Shown piece after piece: positions 24,742 through 33,059 of a DNA stretch of 64,000 nucleotides. The position numbers and the translations under genes were made by a program. The stretch comes from Segetibacter sp. (GTDB lineage Bacteria > Bacteroidota > Bacteroidia > Chitinophagales > Chitinophagaceae). Position 1 is the stretch's first letter. Every line of letters starts with the position of its first letter. The stretch is taken from NCBI RefSeq assembly GCF_025963695.1, contig NZ_JAOQAH010000053.1, positions 1-64,000 on the forward strand, written 5' to 3'. Below the pieces are notes generated by a model. It was not told the DNA's origin. It worked only from the letters and a program-made list of their open reading frames with translations, and did not search any database.

Positions 24742-27057
24742 TTAAAATTTGAAATTGTAGGAAACAGAAGGAATGTATTTAAATAAAGCAGTGCGAACGG
24801 CTTCTGTTTTTTGCGGGTCTTCTTTGCTTTCGCGAAAAGCAATGGTATAGGCGTTCTCCCGCCCGTACGCGTTGTATAAACTAAAAGCAAGCTCCGATGT
24901 ATATTTCTTCCGCTTTTTAAGTTGCCATGTTGCCCCTAAGTCGAGCCTGTGATAAGTGGGCATACGATAACCATTACGTTCGGTATAATAAAAAATTACC
25001 TGGTTATCTACCCTGTATTTGCCCGCAGGAAAGGTGACAGCATCACCGGTATAATAAATCCAATTAGCCGAAAATGTCCACTTTGGGTTCATCTGGTACG
25101 AACCTACAATAGCTATGTCATGGGTACGGTCTTGCCTTGCATTATACCAATTGTTGTTGTTGATGCCATCAATTTTGCGTTCGGTTTTAGAAAGGGTATA
25201 GCTAAGCCATCCTGAAAGTTTTCCTGTTTGTTTCCGTAGCAGCCATTCTACACCATAAGCTCTTCCCTTGCCAAAAAGCAGTTGCGACTCTATGGCGTCG
25301 CTATTGATAAAAACATTTGCCCCGGTTCGGTAATCTACCTGGTTTTGCATGGTTTTATAATATGCCTCCACGGTCAGCTCGTATTTGTTTTGAGCCAGAT
25401 TTCTATACCAACCCAAAGAAACCTGGTCAGAAACTTCTGGTTTAATAATATTGGTGCTGGCTACCCACTTGTCGGTAGGGGAGCCTGTGGTAGAGTTGGA
25501 TACCAGGTGAAGATTTTGGGCATTTCGCACATAGGAAGCCTTTATCGAAACAGTAGGATTAAACACATAGCTGAGTGCAATACGAGGCTCAACGTTTACA
25601 TACGTTTTTACAATTTCACCTCTTTTATAGCTGAAAGTATCAGTGACATTTCCGGCAGTGTCTATAGCATAATAGTCACCTTTACCAAGCACACTGAAAG
25701 CAGTAATGCGGGCTCCGTAGGTAAGGTTTACCTTGTCAGAGGCTTTAAAAGTATTAGAGGCATAAATGGCATTTTCCATAGAATACCTTCGCTGGCGATT
25801 GGAAGTATTGATGTAAGAAGCAGACGAGGCGGTAATTTCGCCAGGACGAATGGTGTGGTAAATGGCATTGACACCAAAGCGAACCGTGTTGCGACTACCT
25901 GCAAACCATTGAAACTCCTGCTTTAGATTAACATCTCTTATCTGCGAAAAAATATCAAAATCGTTACTGCCACTTCGAATAGTAATCTTATAATCGTAGT
26001 TACTGTATATAAATGAAGTATTGGAAAATAGTTTACTGCTAAAGATGTGGTTCCACCTGACCGTGCCCGTACCATTACCCCATTGCAGGGCAAACGTTTC
26101 ACCCACACCCAGCTTATCTCGCCCGAAATAACCAGACAAAAACAACCGGTCTTTTTTGCCTAACTGGTAGTTCAATTTTGTATTTAAATCGTAGAAGTAT
26201 AATTGATTCTTGTTGAGGGCCGAGTCTTTTGACAGTTTAAGAAACATGTCAACATAAGTCCTTCTGCCCGAAGCCAGGAAAGAAGATTTGCCTTTTTGAA
26301 TAGGGCCCTCCACATTTAGTTTTGTAGAGATGAGCCCAATGCCGCCACTCACATCATACTCCTGGTTATTACCCTCGTTCATTCGAATGTCCAGTACCGA
26401 AGACAAACGACCTCCATACTGAGCAGGCATACCACCTTTGTAAACAGTAACGTCTTTAATAGCATCAGAATTGAAAGTAGAAAAAAAGCCTAGCAGGTGC
26501 GATGCATTGTAAACGGTTGCTTCATCCAACAGGATAAGATTTTGGTCAGCAGCTCCGCCACGTACATAAAACCCGCTGCTACCTTCGCCCGCCGATTTAA
26601 TGCCCGGTAGCAGTTGTATTGTTTTTAATACATCTCTTTCTCCAAACAACATCGGAATGTTTTTGGTTTCAGCCATAGTCAGCCGCTCCATGCCCATCTG
26701 CGGGTTTGTAATGCTTCGCCTTCCAGTGGTTTTAACTACAACCGTTTCAAGTTCCCTGGTTTCTTCTGTAAGAGATACATTCAGTACTATATGCTGATTT
26801 AGCTGAATCGGTTGTTGTTTTAGCTGTAAGCCAATTGCACTAACTTCTATTGTATAACTTCCTTTTGGGAGCGAAAGGGAATAGAAACCGTACTCGTTAC
26901 TGGTTGTACCTATAGTAGAACCGCTGATTCTGACTGAAGCGCCAATAAGCGTTTCACCGGTCTTAGCCGATGTAATAGTACCGCTAACGGCATACTTCTC
27001 CTGGGCTAACAAAATAGTGGGAAGAGTAAAAAATACAAATAATAATATGCTTCGCAA
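24742..27057 (-). CDS. TonB-dependent receptor with CarbopepD-like domain
   Basis: The 771-residue protein has a signal peptide (to LLAQ, residue 19) and a carboxypeptidase-D-regulatory-like sandwich (about 22-105: YAVSGTITSAKTGETLIGAS). A plug domain follows with FYVRGGAADQNLILLDEATVYN and YKGGMPAQYGGRLSSVLDI (about 160-230). The rest is a 22-strand-type barrel ending in the aromatic residue pattern SYNFKF. It is an outer-membrane active transporter driven by TonB. Its substrate is unknown. With the DUF4249 lipoprotein 5 bp downstream it forms a standard Bacteroidota receptor-lipoprotein pair. It is shorter than SusC receptors, and no SusD is present. Confidence 0.94.
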   Translation of the reverse strand: MRSILLFVFFTLPTILLAQEKYAVSGTITSAKTGETLIGASVRISGSTIGTTSNEYGFYSLSLPKGSYTIEVSAIGLQLKQQPIQLNQHIVLNVSLTEETRELETVVVKTTGRRSITNPQMGMERLTMAETKNIPMLFGERDVLKTIQLLPGIKSAGEGSSGFYVRGGAADQNLILLDEATVYNASHLLGFFSTFNSDAIKDVTVYKGGMPAQYGGRLSSVLDIRMNEGNNQEYDVSGGIGLISTKLNVEGPIQKGKSSFLASGRRTYVDMFLKLSKDSALNKNQLYFYDLNTKLNYQLGKKDRLFLSGYFGRDKLGVGETFALQWGNGTGTVRWNHIFSSKLFSNTSFIYSNYDYKITIRSGSNDFDIFSQIRDVNLKQEFQWFAGSRNTVRFGVNAIYHTIRPGEITASSASYINTSNRQRRYSMENAIYASNTFKASDKVNLTYGARITAFSVLGKGDYYAIDTAGNVTDTFSYKRGEIVKTYVNVEPRIALSYVFNPTVSIKASYVRNAQNLHLVSNSTTGSPTDKWVASTNIIKPEVSDQVSLGWYRNLAQNKYELTVEAYYKTMQNQVDYRTGANVFINSDAIESQLLFGKGRAYGVEWLLRKQTGKLSGWLSYTLSKTERKIDGINNNNWYNARQDRTHDIAIVGSYQMNPKWTFSANWIYYTGDAVTFPAGKYRVDNQVIFYYTERNGYRMPTYHRLDLGATWQLKKRKKYTSELAFSLYNAYGRENAYTIAFRESKEDPQKTEAVRTALFKYIPSVSYNFKF

Positions 27058-27390
27058 TGTTTCGGTTTTTAAATATTTGTCATATCACCTTATTATTACA
27101 GAAATGGTAAATCGTTTTATCGCGGCAAGGGGCTGCAAAAGTAGAGTAAACACCGCTGCGCACTTGTTACGTTACTTCTAAATTATACTTAACTAATTTC
27201 CTCCTTCATTTGTTATGAATAAGCAGTTAAATTGTGGCAATAGTTAACCCTTGCGTATCGAGGGGCATATACATCAGAGATACAAGTTAAAATATTGGGT
27301 TTTGCAAGAATTGGAAATAAAGCCTTGTTTTTCGGGCTTCCTTTTTGCATTGCTGCTTCAAAATTTTCCAAAGTCAATAAACAACAGCGT

Positions 27391-28398
27391 ATGTACATCG
27401 GGCGAACTTTATCATTTAGACTACTCCTTAATTTTGCTTGGAAGCCGCTTCTCTTCTTTTTTATATATTCTTCGGCCATCACCTTCCTTTACGAACTCGC
27501 AGGCCTTACCTGGTTAGGTATCCCATTTACACCAATAGGCCTTATAGGTACTGCGGTTGCTTTTTATGTAGGATTTAAAAACAACTCTTCTTACGAACGT
27601 TTATGGGAGGCCAGGAAGATCTGGGGTAGTATTGTTAATTTAAGCAGAACTTTTGCAGTCTACGTACTAGATTATGCTCAGCCCGAGAATGATCTTGATT
27701 ATGAAAGTTTAAAGGAGCACAAAAGAATTATTTTTTACCGTCACCTTGCTTTTATCAACGGTTTACGCATTCAGCTAAGAAGTCGTAGAGTTTGGGGCGA
27801 AGATAGCAACGACCCATTTATGAATATTGTGTCTCAGAATACGCCCTTTGTAAACCAGAATTTATTAAAGGAGATAAAGCAATTTTTACATGATGATGAG
27901 GCTGAATACCTTCATAATAAAAGTAATACAGTAACCCACATCATGCGCAAGCAAAGCGAGCACCTCAATTACTTATTTGGAAAAGGTTGTTTAACAGATT
28001 ACAAGCACGCTGAAATTGGGAAAATAGTAAAAGAACTATACGATCAGCAGGGAGCTTGCGAGCGGATTAAAAATTATCCGTTCCCCAGGCAATATGCTTT
28101 TTTTAGTGAAGTGTTTGTTTGGATACTTGCCATTATGTTGCCATTTGGGTTAGTGGGAGAACTTGATAAGTTAGGGCCTTCTTTTGTTTGGGCTACCATC
28201 CCCTTAGCCGTTGTTATTACGTGGCTGTTTTTTGTAATGGAAGTTGTTGGCGATAAAAGTGAAAACCCTTTTGAAAACAGTGTAAACGATATTCCCATGA
28301 CCTCCATCTGCAGAAGTGTAGAAATTGACCTCAGAGAAATGCTGGATGAGCAGGAAATTCCTGAAAAAATTCAGCCATTTAATAAGATTATAATGTAG
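27391..28398 (+). CDS. Bestrophin-family channel
   Basis: The 335-residue membrane protein belongs to the bestrophin/UPF0187 family. RTLSFRLLLNFAWKPLLFFFIYSSAITFLY forms the first membrane segment. The family core then includes IGTAVAFYVGFKNNSSYERLWEARKIWGSIVNLSR (about residues 55-92), with the NSSYERLWEAR signature. Two further membrane helices follow at about 240-290 and an acidic NPFENSVNDIPM loop after them. Bacterial bestrophins form pentameric cation or anion channels. I start at ATG 27391 (MYIGRTLSF) because the conserved region begins there. It is convergent with the TIR-STING gene, 344 bp apart, with a repeat in the gap. Confidence 0.93.
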   Translation: MYIGRTLSFRLLLNFAWKPLLFFFIYSSAITFLYELAGLTWLGIPFTPIGLIGTAVAFYVGFKNNSSYERLWEARKIWGSIVNLSRTFAVYVLDYAQPENDLDYESLKEHKRIIFYRHLAFINGLRIQLRSRRVWGEDSNDPFMNIVSQNTPFVNQNLLKEIKQFLHDDEAEYLHNKSNTVTHIMRKQSEHLNYLFGKGCLTDYKHAEIGKIVKELYDQQGACERIKNYPFPRQYAFFSEVFVWILAIMLPFGLVGELDKLGPSFVWATIPLAVVITWLFFVMEVVGDKSENPFENSVNDIPMTSICRSVEIDLREMLDEQEIPEKIQPFNKIIM

Positions 28399-28497
28399 GT
28401 TTTTTTAGTTGCAGGCAAACTTCAAATACCAATGCAGCTTTCGTCGCTCTTCAATACAACCAGAAGGGTTTTGGGTACCGGCATTTGTTCTACGATG

Positions 28498-28524
28498 AAT
28501 CATCCTTGCGTCGCACCCTTCTAC
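28498..28524 (-). repeat. Dimorphic interspersed repeat, form B (copy 2)
   Basis: Plus strand ATCCTTGCGTCGCACCCTTC followed by TAC. It lies 99 bp past the bestrophin stop codon and behind TTTTGGGTACCGGC. It has CAAG instead of CAAC next to the core. No gene is seen in 28399-28742. Confidence 0.8.
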
Positions 28525-28742
28525 TGAAGATTCAATGCCTGTCGTGGGGAGGATGAACGACGATGAAGCAATCTGCTTAACAAATAGTAAGAGAGGTAAT
28601 ATTAAAAACAGTAGGCTGCTGCGCCGTTCCTCCTCCTGATAACGCGACTTATAACAGTTGTTAGATGCGAGACATCAGAGTTTATACCAACACGCTTGCA
28701 CTTAACCCTTATGTAGCCCCATTTCGGCCGGCGGCAGCTAGT

Positions 28743-29690
28743 TTACTTTTCTTCCTTAACATCTATAAACTCTATGATAACACGATTTCTTGTAATCGCA
28801 TCTTCTTTTACCAGGTAGGAGAGGGTTCGGCAGAAGTTATGCATCTCTTTCTTCTTAAGAATAATCTCGTTTTTGGTATCGCCGAAGTGCGATTTCGGTA
28901 GGGCAGTTTCTATTGATTTTTTTAGTGCACTTAAGGTAGTAGGCAAATCATACAACTCAAGTATTGAACCTTCTTGTTGTGCATAGTCAAGGTAAAAATT
29001 ATACTTCCTTGTTTCTGTTTCCACTTTCATCTCTTTCAGATTTTTGTTCTTCAAATATTCTTTTACCTGCGACGTAAAATTATTAGGCAACTGGTCAGGT
29101 ATCACAATATGAAGCCTGAAGTCATCAAAGCTTTTTGTCTCTACAGACCGCTTAGCGGCATTCATCAATTCATTTGAAACTTTATAAACAAAGTTTTCAA
29201 AATAGCCAACTGCCAGAACGGTTGACGGAACAAGGCTTAATTCATACGTGTCCCAAACTTCTTCAATTCTTTTTTTAAGACTCTTACAAACTTCTTTAAG
29301 CGTTTTTACGCCGTCTTCTTGCTCATCTGAAAATTCAAGTAATTTGATGCCGAATAGATCGCTGGGAAGATCAAGCCCTTTCTCTTTTAAAAAAAACGAA
29401 CGGTTGCGCCCTATCCTTCCTACATACAAACCAAATTCAAACAACACGTTATCGCGTGCTATGGACTCAATCTTGTCTCTCTTTAATTGTGCATCATCAG
29501 CGGTTGCGACAAGAATACCAAAATCAAAAAGTGTAGCACCTTCGTTCAATGACTCAAAATAGCTTTTGTTGTTTTCGAAAAACCCCTCGTGCCATACGTG
29601 GCAGTCTGCTACTTTATTCAATTGCTTTTTAATTATGTCCGCCTTCTTTCGGCCTTCATTAGAGCCACCGATAAAAACTCTTGGGTTCAT
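28743..29690 (-). CDS. cap12: TIR-STING (Cap12-type CBASS effector), orphan
   Basis: From ATG 29690 the product has 315 residues in two domains. Residues 1-120 are a TIR-like NADase: RVFIGGSNEGRKKADII, DFGILVATADD, and RDNVLFEFGLYVGR with the catalytic glutamate at about E85. Residues about 150-315 match bacterial STING: SLVPSTVLAVGYFENFV, FRLHIVIPDQLPNNF, YDLPTTLSALKKSIE, LPKSHFG and KEMHNFCRTLSYLV. In CBASS, a CD-NTase makes a cyclic dinucleotide (often c-di-GMP), STING binds it and polymerises, and the TIR domain destroys NAD+ to stop phage. No CD-NTase or other cap gene is present within about 28 kb on either side, so this copy is alone. Neighbours are a bestrophin and a glycoside hydrolase. 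An eight-codon upstream extension (ATG 29714) is less likely. Confidence 0.88.
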   Translation of the reverse strand: MNPRVFIGGSNEGRKKADIIKKQLNKVADCHVWHEGFFENNKSYFESLNEGATLFDFGILVATADDAQLKRDKIESIARDNVLFEFGLYVGRIGRNRSFFLKEKGLDLPSDLFGIKLLEFSDEQEDGVKTLKEVCKSLKKRIEEVWDTYELSLVPSTVLAVGYFENFVYKVSNELMNAAKRSVETKSFDDFRLHIVIPDQLPNNFTSQVKEYLKNKNLKEMKVETETRKYNFYLDYAQQEGSILELYDLPTTLSALKKSIETALPKSHFGDTKNEIILKKKEMHNFCRTLSYLVKEDAITRNRVIIEFIDVKEEK

Positions 29691-30055
29691 AAATGGTAAG
29701 TTGTGTACTACCATGAATGTAAAAAAAATGAAGTGAAATTCCTATCTCCTCTTTGCAGCTGAAAGATATATGTATAGCTGTTTTGCGGGCAACAGTTGCC
29801 ACCCCTTGCCGACTCCCATTTTCTACACCTTGTCTGCTAAGGATGATTATGGCAGAGTGAGGGCCATTAAGATGCGCAGCTTGTTAAAGTTTCAACGGGA
29901 TTAATACTATTTTATCAATAAGTAATTATAAAACTGCTTTCTTATATTAGAAGGAACGCTCTTTTCTAATGTACATTAGCTTTACTTCTCGTATTTGATA
30001 ACTTAGATTCTCTGCATGCTTTTTTAATGGCAAAGCTTCTATATTTAATAACCAT

Positions 30056-31804
30056 ATGAATAAACATCTTTTTACAATAGCAGCGTTTACCCTGGTAGCC
30101 GTTTCCATTTTTTCGTGCTCTAAAAGTGTAACTGAAACAGCTCCTGTAGTAACTCCTCCTCCTTCAACCGGGCCTATACCGGTAGTACCCGCAACAGATC
30201 CACAAGTAGCAGCTACCATTGGTTTCTTTTTAGATACGTGGCAGCCTAAAACTTATACAGCCCCGGCATATGCTGAAGGTGCCGTTCCTGCAACCGCTCC
30301 TAACACAGTAACAATTGACGCTTCTGATATTATCACTAAAATTCCCACGCAGATATTCTCTCACAACGCCAACACCTGGATGGGAACTTTTGTAGACCAG
30401 CCGAGCTTTATTACCAATACAACTAATCTGAAACCTAATATCATTCGTTGGCCTGCTGGTAGTGGAAGTGATGTGTATTTCTGGAATGTAAGACCAGGAG
30501 ATATACCCGAAGGCGCACCAACAAAATACATAGATAAAGACGGTAAGCTGGTTGATGTATCGTTTTTCTATGGCCGCTCAAACGACAATTGGAGGGCTTC
30601 TTTGGATAATTATTACTCCATGTTGCAGATGACTAACAGTAAAGGTATCATAACTGCCAACTACGGCTTTGCCCGGTACGGAATAAGCGCAAATCCCGTG
30701 GCCACTGCTGCACATCTTGCTGCTGATTGGGTACGCTACGACAAAGGCCGAACCCAATACTGGGAAATAGGCAATGAAAACTATGGTGACTGGGAAGCGG
30801 GCTACCGAATTGATGTCACCAAAAATAAAGACGGGCAACCTGAGTTTTTAACAGGAAAACTATACGCCCAACACTTTAAAGTATTCGCCGACTCTATGCG
30901 AAAGGCCGCAGCCGAAGTAGGTAATGCCAATATAAAAATAGGCGCAGTTTTACAAGAGAGCCCTACCGCCTCGTGGCAAACCAATACTACTCAAACCTGG
31001 AACAGCACTTTGATTCCAGAGTTGAACAATAAGCAAGACTTTTTTATTGTTCACAACTACATCACTCCTTACGACGAAAAGTCAAATGCTGCTACTATAC
31101 TTAATGCAGCGAGTACAGTACCTGCTTCGATGATGAATTTTGTAACGAATCAAATTAAGAACAATGGGGGAGAGGTGAAGCCAATAGCCTTTACAGAATG
31201 GAATATGTGGGCGAAAGATTTGAAGCAGCAAGTGTCTAATACAAGTGGTGTCTTTGCGGTAATCGTTCAATCTGAAGCCATTAAAAATAAATATGGTATG
31301 GCTGCCCGTTGGGATCTTCTGAACGGCTGGGACGGCGGCAATGATCACGGCCTCTTTAGCGATGGTGGTAGTGCCGACGACCCTCGCTGGAACCCTCGTC
31401 CATCATTTTACCACATGTATTATTTTCAGAAGTGCATCGGCGACCGGCTCGTTTCAACAACTGTACAAGGTGCAGAAAGTGCAGGTATTAAGGCTTACGC
31501 ATCCACTTATAGCTCGGGGCAGGTAAATGTTACCTTGCTAAACACCTCAGCCAAGGCGCAGTCATTTGAGATAAAGTTCAAAAATTTCAATGCAGGAAGC
31601 AGGTATTACTGGTATAGTTTAGAAGGAAGTAATGATAATGGCGAATTCTCAAGAAAAGTGGCGGTAAACAACGTAGGTCCTGAGGGTGCAGCAGGCGGAC
31701 CTGCCAACTATGCTTCGCTTAAGGCAATGTCTGCTACAACTACAAACGGTATTAAAGTAACAGTACCCGCACTAGGCTCTCTATTTGTGATGATCGATAA
31801 ATAG
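30056..31804 (+). CDS. Lipoprotein glycoside hydrolase, GH51-like (arabinofuranosidase-type)
   Basis: The 582-residue protein begins with a lipoprotein signal (VAVSIFSCSK, lipid Cys near residue 21) and a Pro/Thr-rich linker to about residue 55. A clan GH-A barrel follows. The acid/base glutamate is E241 in WEIGNENYG and the nucleophile is E381 in AFTEWNMW. PNIIRWPAGSGSDVYFW near residues 125-140 is typical of arabinofuranosidase-like enzymes. A C-terminal beta domain (VNVTLLNTSAKAQSF to SLFVMIDK) matches alpha-L-arabinofuranosidase C-termini. It is probably attached to the outer membrane. The substrate is not certain; an arabinan or related glycan is likely given the GH127 gene 1.3 kb downstream. 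The 365-bp upstream gap contains no gene. Confidence 0.75.
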   Translation: MNKHLFTIAAFTLVAVSIFSCSKSVTETAPVVTPPPSTGPIPVVPATDPQVAATIGFFLDTWQPKTYTAPAYAEGAVPATAPNTVTIDASDIITKIPTQIFSHNANTWMGTFVDQPSFITNTTNLKPNIIRWPAGSGSDVYFWNVRPGDIPEGAPTKYIDKDGKLVDVSFFYGRSNDNWRASLDNYYSMLQMTNSKGIITANYGFARYGISANPVATAAHLAADWVRYDKGRTQYWEIGNENYGDWEAGYRIDVTKNKDGQPEFLTGKLYAQHFKVFADSMRKAAAEVGNANIKIGAVLQESPTASWQTNTTQTWNSTLIPELNNKQDFFIVHNYITPYDEKSNAATILNAASTVPASMMNFVTNQIKNNGGEVKPIAFTEWNMWAKDLKQQVSNTSGVFAVIVQSEAIKNKYGMAARWDLLNGWDGGNDHGLFSDGGSADDPRWNPRPSFYHMYYFQKCIGDRLVSTTVQGAESAGIKAYASTYSSGQVNVTLLNTSAKAQSFEIKFKNFNAGSRYYWYSLEGSNDNGEFSRKVAVNNVGPEGAAGGPANYASLKAMSATTTNGIKVTVPALGSLFVMIDK

Positions 31805-31828
31805 GGTTTTTAAATATGAACATGCTTT

Positions 31829-32464
31829 CTAATGAAACTCGGTAATCGACTCTGTTTTCACTAATACTTCGCTTAACTCAGCAAATTGTTTTTCGGTTCC
31901 TTTTATATTCAGAATAAGAAGTAGCCTTCCCTGGTTTTTATTCATCATTACCCGTTTACTTTTCATTTTCATCGCTTTTAAAACCTCTTCAACGGCATAC
32001 ACGTTCTTCATCTCCGCATTTTCAAAAATAAAGCTGACCGTCTTACTATGATTAAACAACTCAATCACACTTTCAATTTTACCAAATACTGACAATACTA
32101 TTATTGTAAATACTGTTAAACAAAATGCCAGTGCGTGGTACCCAATACCTGTTGCCATTCCAATGCCTGCCGTAGTCCAGATTACCGCCGCTGTTGTTAA
32201 CCCTAAGACCGAAAGTTTGTCTTTGAATATTACACCCGCACCAATAAAGCCAATGCCGGTAATAATATTTGCTGCTATGCGGTCATCAGAACCGGTGCCA
32301 TGTTTAGAAACAATGGTAAAGATGGTCGAACCAAGACTAATAAGAATGATGGTGCGAAATCCTGCCGACTTATTGTTGTATTCCCGCTCGAACCCAATAA
32401 TGCCGCCACATAAAATAGACATACCAATACTTATAAAATCTTCCCTTTCAAGTAGAAATTGCAT
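31829..32464 (-). CDS. MgtC/SapB family membrane protein
   Basis: The 211-residue protein has four or five membrane helices with the MgtC signature ILCGGIIGFEREYNNKSAGFRTIILISLGSTIFTI (residues 18-52) and NIITGIGFIGAGVIFK, then TTAAVIWTTAGIGMATGIGY. A soluble ACT-like C-terminal domain follows (about 140-211). MgtC proteins affect Mg2+ homeostasis and ATP synthase activity. No magnesium transporter is adjacent. The C-terminal domain is shorter than that of Salmonella MgtC, as common in this group. It lies convergent with the GH51-like gene with a 24-bp gap. Confidence 0.95.
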   Translation of the reverse strand: MQFLLEREDFISIGMSILCGGIIGFEREYNNKSAGFRTIILISLGSTIFTIVSKHGTGSDDRIAANIITGIGFIGAGVIFKDKLSVLGLTTAAVIWTTAGIGMATGIGYHALAFCLTVFTIIVLSVFGKIESVIELFNHSKTVSFIFENAEMKNVYAVEEVLKAMKMKSKRVMMNKNQGRLLLILNIKGTEKQFAELSEVLVKTESITEFH

Positions 32465-32679
32465 ATGTAGTAATTTCTGATTATTGGATTAATCTTTTTT
32501 ACAGTTGTAATAATAATAGTGCCGAAACAGAAATAAAAGACCACAAGTTCCTCAGCGCTCCTGGCGATGGGGAGTTAAGAGGTCAGAAGTAGTATAACTC
32601 GCTGCAACTGTAGTATTGCAATATCTCTTAATGCTTTTGCCGCGAAGATTTGTTGGCAGACAGTAGCATATCTGTCAAG

Positions 32680-32704
32680 CTTCAGTTGCGTCGCACTCTT
32701 GTAC
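32680..32704 (-). repeat. Dimorphic interspersed repeat, form B (copy 3)
   Basis: Plus strand AGTTGCGTCGCACTCTTGTA. It lies in the 598-bp gap between the divergent mgtC and GH127 genes, so it is not 3' of any gene. The rest of this gap shows no supported gene. Confidence 0.85.
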
Positions 32705-33059
32705 TGTTGTAGCTGATGGGGCAGGATGGCAAGTGTTACAACAAAGTACTTTGAGAAAATCGCGCACCGGCGTAGTTGGTTTATGAAACATGGCATTACA
32801 AGTATAGCAGCGTTACAGACTGTTGCACTTCTATAAAGGGTTTGTTGGATTTGCAGCTTTTGTAGATCTGTTGCGGGACGCTGTTCTGCTATCAATTATT
32901 ATTTAAGTGATCCGCTGAAACACTTAAAACTAACAGAAGCACGCAGCACTTAAACTATCTTGTGTGTAACCGATAGTAATAACTATAAAATACTTGTGCT
33001 CCTATCGGCTACCTGCCTACTCCTGTTATAATTGAACACATATACATTTATTAAAAAAA

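Noticed and set aside
27000-32500. Search for a CD-NTase or other CBASS gene near the TIR-STING gene
   Set aside because: All frames here are accounted for by other families; none carries a GS-x-DxD nucleotidyltransferase motif.
32575-32895. 106-residue minus-strand frame between mgtC and GH127
   Set aside because: It spans a form B repeat and has no signal, domain or codon pattern like its neighbours.
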